NCBI GenBank assembly: GCA_004565275.1
Contig: SDOX01000001.1
Coordinates: 372,001-436,000, forward strand
DNA from: Nannochloropsis salina CCMP1776
Taxonomy: Eukaryota > Sar > Eustigmatophyceae > Eustigmatales > Monodopsidaceae
Reading direction: 5' to 3'
DNA length: 64,000 nt
Below are positions 11,270 to 22,259 of the stretch, piece by piece. Made by a program: the position numbers and the translations under genes. Position 1 is the stretch's first letter, and each line of letters starts with the position of its first letter. The notes under the pieces are model-generated. The model did no database searches. It was not told where the DNA came from and was given only the letters and a program-made list of their open reading frames with translations.

Positions 11270-13108
11270 CTACACAAGGGAGTCGCCCATGTCGGTGCTG
11301 CCATACGATGTCGGAGACTGCATCTTCACGAGACCATTGGCGATAGTGGAAGAACAGCTGAATGGCTTTTCTTTATGTTCTCCATTTTTCTTTCTCCTCG
11401 TGGCTGATTTCATCTCAGTTTTCCCATCTCCGGGTCTATTTGTGCTATCATTTTTTGGCCCACCCGACAGAAGGCCTGTTGATGGGTCATTTTGTGATGG
11501 GCATGCAGACACTCGATGCGAAACAGGCAATAGAGAGGGTGTATCGCTATTCAACAGCAGGAATGTGGCAGTGGTAGTGGGCGAAAGCCCACCACTGGAC
11601 ATTGTCGAGGAAGCAGGGGATGAATCCGGTGACTGGTTCATTAAGACGCTGCTGCTTGTACTACTGCTCGCACTTAAGTGCCAGCTTCCACTGAATGCCT
11701 GTTGCTGTGGCCCTTGCTGCTTGTGCTGCTGCTGCTGATGAAGACGGCGAACTTTTCGTCGTACACGCCGTAAAGTCTCAATCGCCTTCCTCTCCTGAAG
11801 TGGCGGAATGAGAGAACAGGTGAATGATTATTAATCATTATTGATCCAAGGTATGAGAATATCATCGCTCTTAATCGCGTAGCATGGCAAAGACAAAGAA
11901 TGACAAAAAACAAGTCTCGAAACCAGCCTACTCACCCGATCATCATGTTCATCGTAGATCTCCTCTTGCAAGATTTCTTCGAATAAGTCCTCCAACGTAA
12001 TTATTCCTATGGGCGCGATCCTCCCCTCCAGAGGTTTATTTGATCGAAGGGCCTGCCGCGTAAGGTCTGGACAAGGAGAAACGATAGCCATGTGACTCCT
12101 GCCTTCTTGAAAAACGTTGATCAGCTCAAGGAGAGACCCGGTGGGCGATACAACGATGGGTTGCCGCAAAGGCAAAGTACGGACCGGGCGACGATCGGCT
12201 GGATCAAGAACAATCAGTCGCTTCACCAGAAGAAAGCCTCGGATGTCTTGACGGCCACGTGCACTGTGCACTGGGATACGTGAGTAGCCGCACGCCATGA
12301 TCTCGCAGAGCTTATTCTCGTCCAGAATATCTTCTTCACACAAGGTGTACACGACATCCATCGGCTTTAAAGCATCGCAAATCTTTTTCGCATGGCATTT
12401 GAGCACCCCCGCTACAATTGTCGCCTCGTCTACGGTAATCGCGCGCATGCTTTCTCCTAACTCCTTCTCTTTCGCCGCCTTCAGAGTCCCACCACCACCC
12501 CCGCTGCCCGAATGAGATCCCGGAGGCCGACGATGCTTCACCACCCCTACTTCTCGCTGAAGGTCTACCAGCGTAGATAGCTCCTCTCGCGTATAGCGCT
12601 TAAAAGAGTTATGGCCCAACCACTTGTCTAGCACTTTTCCAATGGGATACGCGATAGGCCAGAAGACGCCCATTAAAAAGTAGACAAACCCTGAGAAATG
12701 CGCCGCCATAATTATTTGATTTGGCCCCGTAAAGATGGCTGACGGGATGATTTCACCAAAGATGAGAATGGCTGTTACAGACAGCAAGACAGCTACGTAG
12801 CCAGGAACCAGGCCCGACAGGAAAATGGGTAGGGCTTCATTAGCTATGGAATTGAAAAGCAGGAGGGTGACGAGAAGCCGATGGTGCGGAGCAATTAAAG
12901 GGCAAATCTTCTCCGCATGCTTGCGTTCCTCTGGCGTTCCAACACGACGTTTGACTTCCAATTCAAGCGGGTCTAGGGACATGAGTCCCACAGTGAGGCC
13001 CGCCGCGAAAGCTGCACATATCACACAGACCACGGCCCCCCCCAACTGATACCAAGAGCCGATGTCACGCATATCTGCATAACCTGCATTATCATCGCCA
13101 AAGTCCAT
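11270..13108 (-). CDS. CNNM/DUF21 transmembrane protein with CBS pair (ancient conserved domain family)
   Basis: Spliced model: 13108-11936 and 11794-11270, phase 0, 565 residues. The N-terminal DUF21 domain has about four membrane segments with family landmarks GLTVGLMSLDPLELEV, SIANEALPIFL and FGEIIPSAIF. A cytosolic CBS-pair follows (VYTLCEEDILDENKL, SRIPVHS, then SHMAIVS and GIITLEDLFEEILQEEIYDEHDDR, the last being the most conserved part of the family). Exon 2 adds a basic helix, a short Gln run (CAG repeats near 11738) and a long Ser/Thr/Pro-rich tail that is probably disordered. The family includes animal CNNM and yeast Mam3, linked to Mg2+ and other divalent metal homeostasis; bacterial CorC-type proteins are relatives. 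The ion and the membrane cannot be read from the sequence. Confidence 0.9.
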
Positions 13109-14394
13109 TCACCCAGAAGTGTGCAATGCTCTGTGGACTATAGAACCTACGCAGTTGGGGTTTAGAGGTGTGAGGGAGCAAATTTGAAAACGGGTGTCTG
13201 TCCCCCCGCGAAAGATGAGTTTGACAAACACCAGGTCGACTCGACCAAATTTTCGCCAGAACCAAAAAAGCTGCCTTTTCCAACGATTTACCATGATGCC
13301 AGGAGAAAATGATGTGAGAGTTTATGAGGAAAATAGGCAACGTGAAGACTCAAAGCTATGATTGAGTTATCGTGGTGGAAAGCTTATAACCACTCGTCTC
13401 TTCACTCTCTCTCTCTATGTACATACTGACTATTCCAACACGATACCTCGCAATATTTACACATGTGCTTGGCTTTCTTGTCTATCGTCTGAGATGTACA
13501 ACGTGAAAGTCTGATGTCGACTGGTCCACTGAATCACGTCTGACATGACGTCTCAATTTTCGTTCGTCAAACGCTGTTCTAGTGATAGGGACGGACGCAC
13601 ACGTCCCCGGCTTTCGACTTGGCGCTAACAGGCTGGCATCGTTGGCGTGTGGGTTATCCTGATACGGTGTAATGCACTTGTTCCAGGGACCGGGGACACA
13701 TTCAAGGCCCGGGTCGATTTCCCCGAGGGCGCATCTCCTGTCACCGGCCGTTGTCGGCCTTAGTTGGAGCCCGACCCCGCCACTGCCACGCCAAACGCGG
13801 CCCTTATCCCTGGACACGTCCTTGCTTCCGGGAGAGAGGACGCATAGATCGTATTTACGTACTTGCATGTGAAATGGGACGGTAGCCCATACTTTTCAAG
13901 ATCCGTCACGAAATAAAATTATCAGTTCATTCCTAGGCGAGAAAGTCAACACATCAGACTCGTTTCTAGTGCTGTCCGACATCGTAGGTCATCCTTCTTC
14001 CTGCGGTTTTCCCTCCGCCAAACAGATGCGCAACTATGGTCTCGAAAGTAGATGCTTCGCTCGGCAAAGGCTGGGCCACCTGACAAATTCACGTTATCAG
14101 TGTGATCTGACGTGTATACGCGAGCACGTCTTGGGATGTTCACTAGTCAAAACCTTTCATCTTCAGGGGCAAGGGGAAGACGACCATGCTTGCCCAACTT
14201 CCTCTTGACAGACCTTCAAGAATAAAATGGAAGTGACATTTTATCGTAGAGGCATTGAAAATATATTCATCACACGTCCCATCCACTGTCAATTAGCACC
14301 AAAGGAATGGGACTCACTACACATCCCGTTACGCTGCATAGTAGCATTAAATCCACAGGGGACAGGGTGAGAGGCCCTGCACTATCAAAAAAGA
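13109..14394. other. Divergent intergenic region between CNNM-like gene and NDUFAF7
   Basis: About 1.3 kb expected to hold two promoters. Reading frames are present on both strands at 13.48-13.87 kb but lack motifs, and the composition is not clearly coding. No RNA gene recognised. Confidence 0.45.
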
Positions 14395-16089
14395 ATGAGC
14401 CATATCCTTCATCATAGAGTACGCATCCGCGCGTGGTCGTCATCGCTTGGAACGTTTTTAACGACCTTAACGGGGCGTAGTGGCAGCTGGGAAGCGAGGA
14501 ACGTCAGGACCACTTACCATGACGAGAGATATTGCCTGGGTGGCTCTGGAAGGAGAACGCTTACAAAGAGCACAGATGTATCTGGGGAGCATTATATTAG
14601 CGTTGATAAGCGGGGCCTCTATGAAGAAGTGACGCGAGCTATGAGTGGAAAAAAGGAAAAGTCTCCACTGACGCCCCTAGGGAAGCTTCTGCAAACATCG
14701 ATAAAGCAGGTGGGTCCTATATCCATTGCGGACTTTATGGACGTGTGCTTAGCGCATCCGGAGCACGGTTACTACATGAAACAGCAGACGACTAAGATTG
14801 GCAAGGGCGGTGATTTTGTGACGGCTCCCGAGATTAGTCAAATGTTCGGAGAATTGTTGGGAGTATGGGCCGTGGCAACGTGGGAAAAATTGGGAACACC
14901 CCGAGTGTTTCGCTTGGCGGAGATTGGACCGGGAAAGGGGACACTGATGAAGGATATCTTGCGGGTGGCTCAAAACTTTCCTCCATTTCACAACGCGCTG
15001 GGTGGTGTATCCATGATTGAGACCAGCCAAGCTTTGCGGCGAGTCCAGGCGGAGGCATTGGGAGCAGTTTCAATCGACAAAAATTGGACTAACTCTGATG
15101 CAGAAAGAGACTCTGACGCAAGTGACATTGGAGATGAGGCAGAATGGGAGCGTGGAGGCAGGCGACAAGAACGCAAAGCCCGCTGGTGCCTACCCTGCAA
15201 GAGTAAGATTGACTGGCACGATGACGTAAGGCAAATGCCGGTGGAGAGCCCGTCGATAATTTTTGCTCAAGAACTACTGGATGCGTTGCCAGTGCATCAA
15301 TTCGAATATACGGAAAACGGCTGGCGGGAACGGCTGGTTGACGTGGATGAGGACCCCCAAACGCCGCATCATTTCAAATTCATCCTAGCCAAAGAGCCGA
15401 CCGTGCCAGTTATCAACTTGGAAAGGATAATGCCAAGAACATTACAAAAGTTTCTGGACGCCGCCGCTGGTTCTCCTTGCGGGCACGATAAAATATCAGA
15501 CGGGACGAAGACGGACGAGGCAATTGAAGACCCAGAAAAGAAGAAATTGGGCACCAGCTTGGAGGTTTGCCCTTTGGCCTTGCAGCTCGCGCAACATGTG
15601 GCGGAGCGCGTCTCCCGGACAGGTGGTGCGGCTCTATTCGTCGACTATGGAGAGGATATGGCGCAGGGGGACACTCTGAGGGGATTGAAAATGCATGCGT
15701 TGGTGCATCCGCTCGCAGAGCCTGGAGAAGTGGATTTAAGCGCGGACGTTGACTTTCAGGGTTTAAGGGAGGCTGTGGCCCACGTTGAGGGATTGCGAGT
15801 GTTCGGGCCGATGAGTCAAGGGGAATTTTTGTCAGCGATGGGCATCGAGGCGCGGTTACAGGCGTTACTGGACGGCGAAGGTGAGGAAGGCTCGGGGTTG
15901 ACAGATCGTCAGGCACTGTTGCTGTACGACTCCTATCGTCGACTGGTGGACCCCGAGCAGATGGGAAGGAAGTACAAGGTGCTAGCTTTTGTCGCGGGGA
16001 GTCATCAAGGACCCGCCGTAGCTTTCCCTTCCACGTCTCTTGGAACAAAGGGTGTAACTGAGAATACTGAAGAAGCGAGTGGAGAATGA
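14395..16089 (+). CDS. NDUFAF7: NDUFAF7/MidA protein arginine methyltransferase (complex I assembly)
   Basis: Mitochondrial class I methyltransferase; in animals it symmetrically dimethylates an arginine of NDUFS2 early in complex I assembly. Family landmarks are in order: GPISIADFMDVCLAHPEHGYY, then GGDFVTAPEISQMFGELLGVW, the SAM-binding loop EIGPGKGTLMKDILR (residues 178-182 are GPGKG), AQELLDALPVHQFEY, LFVDYGED, and GEVDLSADVDF. The N-terminal roughly 80 residues are basic and Ser-rich, consistent with a mitochondrial presequence, and are not part of the fold. An acidic/basic insert near residues 230-270 (SDAERDSDASD and following) is not in bacterial homologues. Single exon, 564 residues; the family is usually about 400-450, so the excess is the leader, this insert and the tail. 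The start could be any of the early Met codons. Confidence 0.94.
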   Translation: MSHILHHRVRIRAWSSSLGTFLTTLTGRSGSWEARNVRTTYHDERYCLGGSGRRTLTKSTDVSGEHYISVDKRGLYEEVTRAMSGKKEKSPLTPLGKLLQTSIKQVGPISIADFMDVCLAHPEHGYYMKQQTTKIGKGGDFVTAPEISQMFGELLGVWAVATWEKLGTPRVFRLAEIGPGKGTLMKDILRVAQNFPPFHNALGGVSMIETSQALRRVQAEALGAVSIDKNWTNSDAERDSDASDIGDEAEWERGGRRQERKARWCLPCKSKIDWHDDVRQMPVESPSIIFAQELLDALPVHQFEYTENGWRERLVDVDEDPQTPHHFKFILAKEPTVPVINLERIMPRTLQKFLDAAAGSPCGHDKISDGTKTDEAIEDPEKKKLGTSLEVCPLALQLAQHVAERVSRTGGAALFVDYGEDMAQGDTLRGLKMHALVHPLAEPGEVDLSADVDFQGLREAVAHVEGLRVFGPMSQGEFLSAMGIEARLQALLDGEGEEGSGLTDRQALLLYDSYRRLVDPEQMGRKYKVLAFVAGSHQGPAVAFPSTSLGTKGVTENTEEASGE

Positions 16090-16343
16090 GATAAAGAAGG
16101 AACCACACTTTTTATCCCTGATATCACTGCAAGATTGCGTAAATAATTCCGAGTGTGAGATGTTTAGGACGAACTGGTAATGTATAAGAATCAGTCCTAG
16201 ACAGCCTCAGATTGAAGTGAACTGATTTGTCAGTAAGTCCAGACCAAGAAGAGCCGCATTGATACTAGAGTTACATTTCTTTGACAGGGTACATGACATG
16301 GTGAACCGTACAATCACAACTCGTTACACGCAAATGCAGTGCT

Positions 16344-16925
16344 TCACGTGATTTCCACATGCCGACGCACGCACAGCATGCCTAAAGCGACGTAAAGAAG
16401 ACCTAAGCTCAAGAAAACAAAGCCCATAACATTATCGCCGCTTGGACTGAAGTCTTCAATGCTCAGACATGCTATGAGACAGTAAAAAAATCCCCGCACG
16501 AAAAAATTGCTCAGAATTGGACATAGCTTTCTCCACCACTTAATGCCCGACTCATTCAGGATAGCCGGAAATGCTAAGACAATAGCAAAGCCTCTATGTA
16601 TCCGGGGCAGAATCGAGTTCGTGTCTTTGTCCTTTGTTGCGATGAGATACAAATTGTAGGCTACACTCACAAAGCTTAAGAGCACTGTAAATGTTGATAG
16701 TACCGCAAAAAATGGCTTTGTGATACGGCGCCTTCGGGTTTCGCGCTCGTTACTCTGACAACGACTTTCCTCATGCCTCTCGGAACGCCGTTTCTTCTTG
16801 TTTGGTGGTGACTGCTCAGTAGCGAGGGACTCTTCCTCGGCCTCCTCCTCATGGCATGCTGACTCCAACAAACTTTTCGTAGCGTCTTCCTCCAACCAAC
16901 GAGGACTGGGATCGTTTGATGCCAT
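16344..16925 (-). CDS. Four-helix membrane protein resembling the COPI-associated/TVP15 family
   Basis: 193 residues, single exon. An acidic then very basic, probably cytosolic N-terminus (residues 1-65, with NKKKRRSERH) is followed by about four hydrophobic segments: around FFAVLSTFTVLLSFVSVAYNLYL, HRGFAIVLAFPAIL, LSNFFVRGFFYCLIACLSI and GFVFLSLGLLYVALGML. The third helix, with an arginine-glycine ahead of aromatic residues after a WW-containing loop, resembles the conserved centre of the COPI-associated (TVP15-like) family of Golgi/endosome membrane proteins. The match is by eye and moderate. No other function can be stated. It ends 254 bases from the stop of NDUFAF7, convergent. Confidence 0.6.
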   Translation of the reverse strand: MASNDPSPRWLEEDATKSLLESACHEEEAEEESLATEQSPPNKKKRRSERHEESRCQSNERETRRRRITKPFFAVLSTFTVLLSFVSVAYNLYLIATKDKDTNSILPRIHRGFAIVLAFPAILNESGIKWWRKLCPILSNFFVRGFFYCLIACLSIEDFSPSGDNVMGFVFLSLGLLYVALGMLCVRRHVEIT

Positions 16926-17760
16926 ATATGCTTAAGTGTGGTTGCTCGTAGCAGGCTGTCCGCTTGTAATAAGTAACTCGCAGGCCTGTTGAGCTGCAAA
17001 CAACTTGTCCTTACCGCTTCGATGCAGCACGTAGGCAAAGACTCAAAGGAAGGCAACGCCAACCTAATTCCATCCACAATTAGGAAATTGTGCCTGTGTA
17101 CGTATGAGGGAGGAAACGTACTTGTCCGATAAATGCTGAGGCCGAAACAAATTCCGTACTTATGCGGGCGAAAAGCGGAAGCGCACTGAAGAGGATAAAA
17201 TATCACTTCGGTACATTGTGCGTGGGGTCTCGTGGCGCACGACAGAGAATCCCGCGACAACTTACAGTGTATCAGCCCCCGGGTAATGCATCCATCTTGT
17301 GCCGTGGCCGCCATAGCGGCCGAGAGCCCCGACCCGAACCGGGTTGAGGACTCGCATGCAGGTCTTCCCTGCGACCGGATCTCACGTGGTCAACAGTTCA
17401 TTATAAAGCTACATGCCATTTTTATGCAGCCAAAACTCGGTGCTTTATACTAGCAAAATTGATGTCGCTCCCTGCTCTACATACATGACGATAGGCAATA
17501 TTCAACGCACGCTCAACGCGTCTGCAGCCGCACAGCCTGCTATCTTCTTATAAGCCAAGCTTATGCGCTTGACCTCTAAATATCACAGCATCCCTCCTAT
17601 TTAGCAAAAGTTTGAGAGTAGTGCATTCCTGCTTGCTCAGGGATTTTTTCGAAACAAGTCCATATTGGCGGATACAAAGGAAGAAGCTGGAAGACTGCAT
17701 TTCTGTTTCCTTGCACGGTGAAAATAAGCATCCAAGAAGTCACGGTCTTCTCTGTCGCAC
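16926..17760. other. Divergent intergenic region
   Basis: About 830 bases between the minus-strand membrane protein and the plus-strand DUF4050-like gene. A GC-rich segment at about 17300-17390 has small inverted repeats (GGCCGC...GCGGCC) but no recognisable RNA gene. Confidence 0.4.
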
Positions 17761-18528
17761 ATGAGTAAGAACTTCAAGCTTAATGGGGAGAGTGCTGCGG
17801 CTATAGGAGAGGTTGGGTCGCTTTCAGAGGCGTCCACTGCCACAGAGAGGGGAGCAGCAGAGAGCCCCTCAGCAGGCAGCACGCACGCGTCCAGGGAGGA
17901 ATATGTCAACTCAGGTGCGTGAGAATGCAGTGAGAGGAAAAGGGCATTATTATCCACCTCCACTGGACGCGTAGGTACATGTCCTATTGTCCTCTTCTCA
18001 CGTGGTGCATCTTCGTTGTCTTGAAGTTTTCGTGAAGTGCTTTGTTGAACTCATCTATCTTCTTTTGGCGCGTTCGAATACGACGACTTTTCGTCAGGTC
18101 TCAAGCTGTGGAGCGAAAGACGGAGAGAGTGGCAGTCCAAGAATAATCAGTCGGAAGGAGGCGGTACCCGTTCGGAGCCTCCTCCAGCAAGAAGTCAACT
18201 TCCAAAGAGGTGACGCATCCGGGTTGGGTGCAACTACCGTGCATGAGCGACTTTCTCATTATAGGTTTGTGGGTTTTAACAACAGGGCTAGGTCGGTCGA
18301 CGTGGATCACGTTATTGAGAGTATCTTTTCTACAACTGGGGACGCCCGTCTGCCACAGCCTGTCCCTCTTTCTCAGATGATCGATTTGCTTGTGGACTTT
18401 TGGGAGGTAATGTAAAGCACATGGGTCGGACCGGTCGGACCAGCAGGTTAATTTTTTGCCATTATATGGTCATCTTGTATTCAACAATGCGTCGTTTACC
18501 TCTGCAGGCGGACGGCCTCTACGACTGA
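17761..18528 (+). CDS. DUF4050/Gag1-like domain protein (four exons)
   Basis: Spliced model: 17761-17914, 18098-18209, 18265-18406, 18508-18528; phases 1, 2, 0 all agree, giving 142 residues. The second intron is only 55 nt (18210-18264). Exon 1 is a Ser/Ala-rich N-terminus (MSKNFKLNGESAAAIGEV). Exon 2 brings LKLWSERRREWQSKN, matching the W-x2-RR-x-W opening of the DUF4050/Gag1-like domain, and exons 3-4 bring PQPVPLSQMIDLLVDFWEADGLYD (two parts), which matches the plant-type ending PLPEMVDFLVD-W-EGLYD. The family is widespread in fungi and plants; its biochemical role is poorly known, so no function is assigned. A 142-residue uninterrupted frame at 17987-18415 and a minus-strand frame at 17637-17963 overlap this gene and are alternative readings. 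Confidence is high in the last two exons, good in the rest. Confidence 0.78.
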
Positions 18529-18919
18529 AGGTAGCTAGCTCGCCGTGGCGAAGCAGTGGGGAATGACAAGTCGCATGAGCGCATCAGGAGCGACACTGTC
18601 CGGGAAATCCCACGTAATTTTGGGCGATAGAATAGTGGGAAGGTTAAAGGATGAGCACAAATGTAAAAAAAAACGTCGACGAGGAAAGTCAGCAAACTTC
18701 GCATTGAAAGAAGTCGTACAGGCTAATCTATCCCCTGAACTCTATTTTGGCTCGAAAAGCATGAGTGACATGGATCCTTTTATTTTTCTTTTGGGCAATT
18801 GGCTGCATGCATGGACAGCCATGGGAATGTCCTAATTTGACACACGTCTCAGCCCACTCGAAAGCGACACGTCTGCATGGGATTCAATGTGTGCATGTAC
18901 CCCCTGTCACGCCTAATTT
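18529..18919. other. Convergent 3' region
   Basis: About 390 bases between the DUF4050-like stop and the stop of the minus-strand BAF-like gene. It should hold both 3' UTRs. A 96-codon plus-strand frame here has no motif. Confidence 0.4.
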
Positions 18920-19294
18920 TCAGGTAGAAAATGCTGTGTCATCGTAGATTCCAGGCAGAAGAATGTTACACTTTTCTGCAATGCACTGGACGATACCCGA
19001 GCGGTAGGCATTGACGCCCTTGCTTTGCAAAAAAGCCCAGAACTTGTCACAATGCTCTACGCACGAGACTTTATTTTCGCCATCGTCAGGTCCTTTCAAC
19101 ATAAGATATTTGCCGATAAGTTGGTAGGTGTTGGTGATTTTCTCGTTTGGATCATCTCCAGATGACAAGGCGGAGACGGCGGCTTTGCCGATCCCGGGCA
19201 CTTCAGTCAAGTCCCCCGTGATGGGGGCCCTTATAAATGTTGCGAGCGACTCTTCCTTGACATTCGAGCGACGAGGATCATAAGTTTGCGCCAT
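18920..19294 (-). CDS. BAF-like small helix-hairpin-helix protein
   Basis: 124 residues from the ATG at 19294 (an in-frame upstream Met at 19375 would add 27 residues that look like leader sequence). The protein has the layout of barrier-to-autointegration factor (BANF1): a short N-terminal helix (FIRAPITGD), a helix-hairpin-helix turn (LTEVPGIGKAAVSAL), then ITNTYQLIGKYLMLKG, which parallels the BAF segment with a tyrosine/valine-leucine-glycine-x-phe-leucine pattern, and a C-terminal pair of helices (CDKFWAFLQSKG, IVQCIAEKC). BAF binds double-stranded DNA without sequence preference and bridges chromatin to LEM-domain and lamina proteins in animals. By eye this is a relative; whether it is an orthologue or another HhH family of about the same size is not settled. 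Confidence 0.7.
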   Translation of the reverse strand: MAQTYDPRRSNVKEESLATFIRAPITGDLTEVPGIGKAAVSALSSGDDPNEKITNTYQLIGKYLMLKGPDDGENKVSCVEHCDKFWAFLQSKGVNAYRSGIVQCIAEKCNILLPGIYDDTAFST

Positions 19295-20246
19295 TTGGGT
19301 GCTGTTGATTGATGAAATGTCGATAAAAGGCGGCAGATGCCAGGGGAAAGGGTAGAGCGAAGCGGTGAGAATCACGTCAAACTTTCGTTAAACGTTGGGA
19401 TTTCGAAATTAACCACAATGCCTAACGTAAGGTATCGAGGATCACAAGTACGCTTCTTCGCGTATAGTTCCATCAGAACCATGCATGTGTCCCTGCACCA
19501 CATACGATCCGGCCGATTCGCACATGACAGAAATTACGCGGAATGCGATGGTCATGATGGTCGCTGCGATCCTCGGCCTCCCCCCTCTCGTGTCTCTCAG
19601 GCAAGGCACCAGGAGGCTGACACGCCATAAATATGCAACATCACGGCAGATACAACCGTGTCTTGAGGCAAGGCACGCTGCCCCTTGTTCTCTGATTTTC
19701 CCTTCCTTTCCGTAGGTCCTATTTAGTTGTTCACCTGCAAGCACACGCGTTGTTGAAGCATCGCCTGTTATCGCTTTACGTCGACAAGTCTTGTTTCAAC
19801 AAACCATTAGCTCATCCGTCCATTCAAATATCGATTTCTGCTCTTGCGCAGCTTCATACTCTGTAAGGGGGAAATATTTACGGCTGTTTATGTTCTTTCA
19901 AGGGAACAGAAAAGGAGTGGTAAGCCGCATGACCGCCGGCAGAGATCAGGGAGGCCTCACAAAAGCGATCGAAGACCGGTAATCGGATTTACGGAATTGA
20001 TTTCCAGGGTAATGCGAATTTTTAACTTTCTTACTAATCCGCCTCGTTATTATTTTTGAGTATTCTTGCGCGTTGCATTTCACTCTGATTTACAATTTTT
20101 ACTTTCGATTCGACAGCGCCCCTAACTGTTCAATCGTTACATGATGTCACGAAAGCAAAAGTGAGCCGCGCCTCGGTTGATGATGCTACTCGATGCGCGT
20201 CAACCCCTGTGAACCACCATCAGCTACGTATCTTGAAAGGCCTCCC
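19295..20246. other. Intergenic, no gene seen
   Basis: About 950 bases between two minus-strand genes. Short frames on both strands without motifs; AT-rich towards 20.0-20.15 kb. Confidence 0.4.
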
Positions 20247-22259
20247 TCATCTCACAAGCCCCTCCTCCAACCACTCTACCAAAAGGGCTTGTACGCTTCG
20301 CACTGTAGTCAAGAACTGCTGTTGGGCGAAGCGCCGTACTGGTGGCCCAAAAGGGTTGAGCACGTCCACGACCTGAGGTGGATTCTGAAAGATGTCTTGA
20401 GTCAGAGGCGTAATGTGTGTGCCTTTAATCGTTTCCAGGCGCACGTCCATCTTGACCAGGGGCCTCTTCATCCGCATAATCGAGCGAGATTCCTGCAGAA
20501 CCTTCATCAAGTTCTCGCTCTCATCAATTGAGTCGTCTTCAAATCGAACCAAAAGCGTTCGTCGTGCCCTGTACATCCGCCTGCATACTTCTCGCGTGTC
20601 ATCTGGTGTAGGCGCGAACTCCCTGGCTCCGTCTGATATAGACTGCAAGAGGGGGGGCAGCTGGTCGACCACCGACATCGCCTGTTTCACCAGGGGCACT
20701 ACTTCGTTTTGGACCACTGAGGGAGCCAACGGACTGGCTGCGTATGCTTCCACTACTTCCTCGAAGTTCTGGCGAAGACGGCCCAGAGACTGGCGTAAGG
20801 CCGTCCCCGGTCCCAGAGCCCCGCCTTCCCCCGTCATGCTGGGGGTCTCGGCGCCCAGTCCGTCCTCGCCCATGAGCGAGAGGGACAGGGGCACTACGAG
20901 CTCCTCGAAGGCCGGGATGGCCTTCTGAGCCATCTGATTGTTAAAGGAGATGAGGGCGTTGGCGAGCCTGGGCGTGTCGGGGAACAGGCAGGTAATGAGG
21001 ACCTGGAGCAGGGCCCCGCAGGAGTGCCCGATGCCCACCACCGGCAAGGCACCGTACTCCTTCGCCAGGGGGATGGCAACTCTCTCGAAGCGTTCCAGTA
21101 CTGTGTCGCAGACTTGCACGTAGTCGAATGACAGATTGTAGGGCGTGGCCACCACCAGGTACCCCTGCTCCGCCAGTCCCGTGAGGAGGTAGCGATATGT
21201 CAGATGAGGCGCGGCCCCGACGAAGGCGCCCCCAAGGAAGTGAAGGACTGCTTTGGGCGGAGATGTTTCGTGATCTGGGGGACGCAGCAAGAAATTGCCT
21301 CCTATCTCCTCCCATCGTCCCATCAAGCCCATCGTCTTGACGTCCAGAAAATCGGGCAAGTCCGGTTGGAAAGATGAAAAAAGCCCTCCGGAAAGGTCTC
21401 TGAACGCGCTGGAATGAGTTGATTCAGAGGCACTCCGCATCGATTGTCCCTCAATGCTTTCTTCATCTCTTACTAAATCTCCTCCATATCTTTTTTCAAG
21501 CTGATCTGACTTGGCACTGCTGCTGCTTCTCCGCATTCTCGTTCTGGTGGAGCGCATTACTATCGCCCGCAGGCGCTCCGCCTCAGCCTGTTGTTCTGCT
21601 TCCTCTATCTTGGCTTCCTCTTCCTCCTTCTGCAACATCTGGGCAGTGGCTTCCAAACTATTGAGCTCTGCCACTGCCATTTTGAGGCCCGTCTCACTGC
21701 GGTATATCTCTTCACCAGCAGTGAACCTGTGTTAGAAACGTAAATCAATGTGAGCATCGAAGCCCTTAAGACACATACCAAACAAGCATCTACGGTTTTC
21801 TGAAAGTCTTTTAAAAAATTCCGTTAAATGAGAATATGATAATTGAACATTTTTTATCAGGCGTCTGACTATACCTCACCTCTCGGCAACCTCCCGCATA
21901 ATCTCGGCATACTTCTGGGAATCCTCCTCCTGTACGGTTTCGTACACGTCCCCGTTTATTTGAGATTCTTGTTTGCCTCTCCTCGTCCGTCTGCACAGTC
22001 GCCAGTGCTCATGTCGGATGGAGCCGGCTCTTGAGACAAAAAATAAAGGGGGTGGCGAGTAGGAAAGCATCGCGGCAGAGAATATCGAGGAGGCAGGAGA
22101 GAAAGTCGCAAAGAAAGGCTGATTATGGGCAGGCTGTGCGTTGGACGGCAAGCAGTGGAGAAATGCAACGGAGGAAATCGGCTGACGCTTTGTTCCAATA
22201 TCGAGATGGGTCATGGCAAGGATCCGCGGGCATGCCAGAAGAAGGAGGCCACTCGTCAT
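20247..22259 (-). CDS. DUF1350 family alpha/beta-hydrolase-like protein, probably plastid
   Basis: Spliced model: 22259-21880 and 21726-20247 (phase 2 junction giving REVAERFTAGEEIYRSE), 619 residues. The core is the DUF1350 domain known from cyanobacteria and plastids: VLHFLGGAFVGAAPHLTYRY, LVVATPYNLSFDY, and the nucleophile-elbow-like GIGHSCGALLQ with Ser near residue 361, followed by NALISFNN. Between exon 1 and the core lies a long Glu/Ala/Gln coiled coil (about residues 130-185) and a Ser-rich stretch. The C-terminal segment (THITPLTQDIF, VVDVLNPFGPPV) is also typical. The catalytic activity of the family is not known. The N-terminus is doubtful: I chose an ATG that opens a hydrophobic MTSGLLLLACPRILA segment as a possible targeting signal, but a further 5' exon or a later start is possible. 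Confidence 0.85.

Noticed and set aside
11232-11738. 168-codon plus-strand frame ending in Cys/Leu-rich sequence
   Set aside because: It is antisense to exon 2 of the CNNM-like gene; the Cys-rich end is the complement of the CAG/Gln run, and the minus frame continues the gene with matching phase.
17281-17400. GC-rich patch with small inverted repeats, considered as a tRNA or snRNA
   Set aside because: No T-arm, anticodon arm or cloverleaf spacing could be fitted, and no spliceosomal snRNA signature was seen.
17637-17963. 108-codon minus-strand frame
   Set aside because: It overlaps exon 1 of the DUF4050-like gene on the other strand, has no motif, and no upstream exon joins it in frame.
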